64,000 bases of DNA from Rhodanobacter sp. OK091 (lineage in GTDB: Bacteria > Pseudomonadota > Gammaproteobacteria > Xanthomonadales > Rhodanobacteraceae): assembly GCF_900142825.1 (NCBI RefSeq), contig NZ_FRCH01000002.1:1113883-1177882 (forward strand), given 5' to 3'. Within the stretch, counting starts at the first letter, position 1, and every line of letters starts with the position of its first letter. Made by a program: the position numbers and the translations under genes. This document shows positions 62,626 through 64,000 of this stretch, one piece after another. The notes below the pieces were generated by a model. That model was not told the DNA's origin and ran no database searches. It worked only from the letters and a program-made list of their open reading frames with translations.

Positions 62626-63570
62626 ATGCTAGACAACGTCACCATCAACCAGCTGCGTTCGTTCGTTGCGGTATGCGATCAGGGAAGCTTCTCTGGTGCG
62701 GCGCGGAAACTCAGTCGCGCGCAGTCGGCCATCAGCCACGCGATCAAGGCGCTGGAAGGCGCATTCGATGTCGAGTTGTTCGATCGCAACACCCGCAAGG
62801 CGCAGCTCACCGCGGCGGGGCGCAGCCTCTTGCCGGACGCGCGGGCGGTCATCTCACGCACGGAAGAAATGAAGACCCGCGCCGGCTCCATCGTCAGAGC
62901 CGGGGCGCCCCAGCTTTCGGTGGCGATCGATGTCTACTTCCCGCGCGCCCACCTGATCGACGGTTTGCAGACGCTGCAAGCGGAGTTCCCCACCGCGGCG
63001 ATCAACCTGCGAATCACGACCATGCAAGGCGGCGAGAGACTGGTGCTCGAAAAGGTATGTGCGCTGGCCGTCACGATCGAGAACGTGCCGGAGGTGAACC
63101 CGGATGCCATGGAACGCCGCTGGCTGTGCGAGGCGAAGATGGTGACGGTATGTGCGCCATCCCATCCGCTCGCTTCGGCACCGAAACCCATACCGGTGGA
63201 CGAGTTTGGCCGACATGTTCAGATCGTCGTTACGGACAACCAGCCGGAAGCGGAAAAGACCCAACAGGGAGTTGCCGGCAAGCGCCTGTGGCTGGTCAAT
63301 GATCTCGGCGCCAAGCGTGATTTTCTCAAGGCCGGTCTCGGCTGGGGGCACTTGCCGCGACATCTCATCGGCGAGGATCTGGCGAGTGGAGAGCTCGTCG
63401 AACTTGAACGCCGCGCTTGGCACCTCGGTCCGCTCACGTTCGTGATCTCGCAACGACGGGGTTATGACCTCTCCCCATGCGAATCGCGGCTGGTCGAGCT
63501 TCTTGGCAAACCTCAGTGCACCCCAAAGGAAGCCAGGCGGCACCCCTCAGGTAAAGGCGCAAAAGCCTGA
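62626..63570 (+). CDS. LysR-family transcriptional regulator
   Basis: 314-residue regulator. The helix-turn-helix reads F-V-A-V-C-D-Q-G-S-F-S-G-A-A-R-K-L and A-I-S-H-A-I-K-A-L-E. The effector domain begins near residue 90. ATG 62626 is chosen because it begins the usual M-L-D-N-V-T-I-N-Q-L-R-S-F; TTG 62584 and ATG 62620 are possible. Divergent from the SDR gene with a T-N11-A operator between them. Inducer unknown. Confidence 0.92.
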   Translation: MLDNVTINQLRSFVAVCDQGSFSGAARKLSRAQSAISHAIKALEGAFDVELFDRNTRKAQLTAAGRSLLPDARAVISRTEEMKTRAGSIVRAGAPQLSVAIDVYFPRAHLIDGLQTLQAEFPTAAINLRITTMQGGERLVLEKVCALAVTIENVPEVNPDAMERRWLCEAKMVTVCAPSHPLASAPKPIPVDEFGRHVQIVVTDNQPEAEKTQQGVAGKRLWLVNDLGAKRDFLKAGLGWGHLPRHLIGEDLASGELVELERRAWHLGPLTFVISQRRGYDLSPCESRLVELLGKPQCTPKEARRHPSGKGAKA

Positions 63571-64000
63571 AGGCCCCGTGCGCGAGTAACAGCCCACATC
63601 GCTTACAGCTCATGGACCAACGTCCGCAAAGTAGATCAACGGCAGTCTGCTTTCAGGGGATGAACTGTGACCGCTCAGGGTCGGTCTCTGCCCGCTGCAG
63701 CTCGCGCGCTCGCCGTCGGGCTCGCAAGGGCAAGCATCGGCCAAAAGCCGACGTTTCGGTGCGTGTTATGGGGCGCCCGCATCCTCTCTGAGGAACGCAC
63801 CAGTACGCGAGAAGTAGAAGAAATGATCAGAGTCCGGTGCGCAGCAGTTATAGATCCCGTCGCGCCCCCGCAATTTGGGAGAGGCGATGACCACCCATTC
63901 ATCTCTCATGAGTGCCGCATGCAGTTCGCAGCCGCCTTTCGATAGATCTTTTGGATGACAGAACGCCCATGATTGCCGCGCTGCAATACCAAGTATTTCC
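63571..64000. other. Window end, no gene recognised
   Basis: 430 bp after the last LysR gene. Several short frames are open on both strands but none has a ribosome site and family match. A segment near 63680 (GACCGCTCAGGGTCGGTCTC) looks like a short inverted element. Confidence 0.5.

Noticed and set aside
63667..63945. 92-codon frame at the window end
   Set aside because: No ribosome site, no recognisable domain, and overlapping open frames on both strands.

Overview
The window is about 64 kb of high-GC DNA, densely coding on both strands, and looks chromosomal. The combination of a CopL-type leader gene before copA, a BamE/OmpA-type lipoprotein after a giant trimeric autotransporter, attC sites of the Xanthomonas type, and many palindromic intergenic repeats suggests a gammaproteobacterium of the order Lysobacterales (Xanthomonadales), probably Rhodanobacteraceae (Dyella/Rhodanobacter/Frateuria-like). 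The assignment to family is inference. No rRNA, tRNA, transposase, phage integrase or CRISPR array was seen.

Layout. 1-1.9 kb: copper resistance (copA partial, copL, a Met/His-rich secreted protein). 2-17 kb: mostly housekeeping and envelope genes: rlmJ, an Slp lipoprotein, a cation efflux (CDF) protein, an aldehyde dehydrogenase, a YdcF-like protein, a lipase-like hydrolase, a three-domain GH18/deacetylase/glycosyltransferase envelope protein, a secreted PHP-domain protein with duplicated Ig-like domains, and small conserved genes (DUF1456, DUF167). 17.5-29.6 kb: an adhesin locus made of an OmpA-like lipoprotein, a 2998-residue YadA-type adhesin, a 52-codon leader ORF coupled to it, a 1 kb AT-richer intergenic region and a divergent AraC regulator. 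29.8-34.6 kb: an ABC exporter, an aspartic-protease-like protein, a serine beta-lactamase-family protein and a secreted PepSY-like protein.

34.7-44.5 kb is a redox/hydrolase region: aldo/keto reductase plus flavodoxin, divergent from a LysR gene with a perfect 10-bp inverted repeat between them; a run of secreted CMD-family, cupin and three alpha/beta hydrolase genes (the last carrying an 11-bp tandem duplication that breaks its signal peptide); a D-amino-acid PLP enzyme; and a DUF4199/membrane LuxR pair. 44.5-52.8 kb is accessory: an orphan two-gene operon, an NmrA/DUF1857 pair beside a LysR gene, a YCII protein, a LysR/MFS pair and a cupin protein.

The most distinctive part is 52.8-56.0 kb. 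Seven small, unrelated ORFs all lie on the minus strand, each followed by a folded recombination site bounded by RYYYAAC and GTTRRRY boxes. This is a chromosomal integron cassette array. No integron integrase is visible in the window, so it is best described as a cluster of attC sites lacking an integrase (CALIN). Its last attC is cut off by a dispersed palindromic repeat. Cassette contents are VOC-family, YdeI-like, TPR and GFA-family proteins plus three small membrane proteins.

56.4-63.6 kb is a stress/detoxification region: an ECF-type sigma factor with a SnoaL-like tail translationally coupled to an alpha/beta hydrolase, EthD and antibiotic-monooxygenase-type small proteins, YceI, two SDR oxidoreductases, an F420/NADP-reductase-like protein and a divergent LysR gene with a clear T-N11-A operator. 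Several dispersed repeats recur in the window, and two of them supply the stop codons of neighbouring genes.
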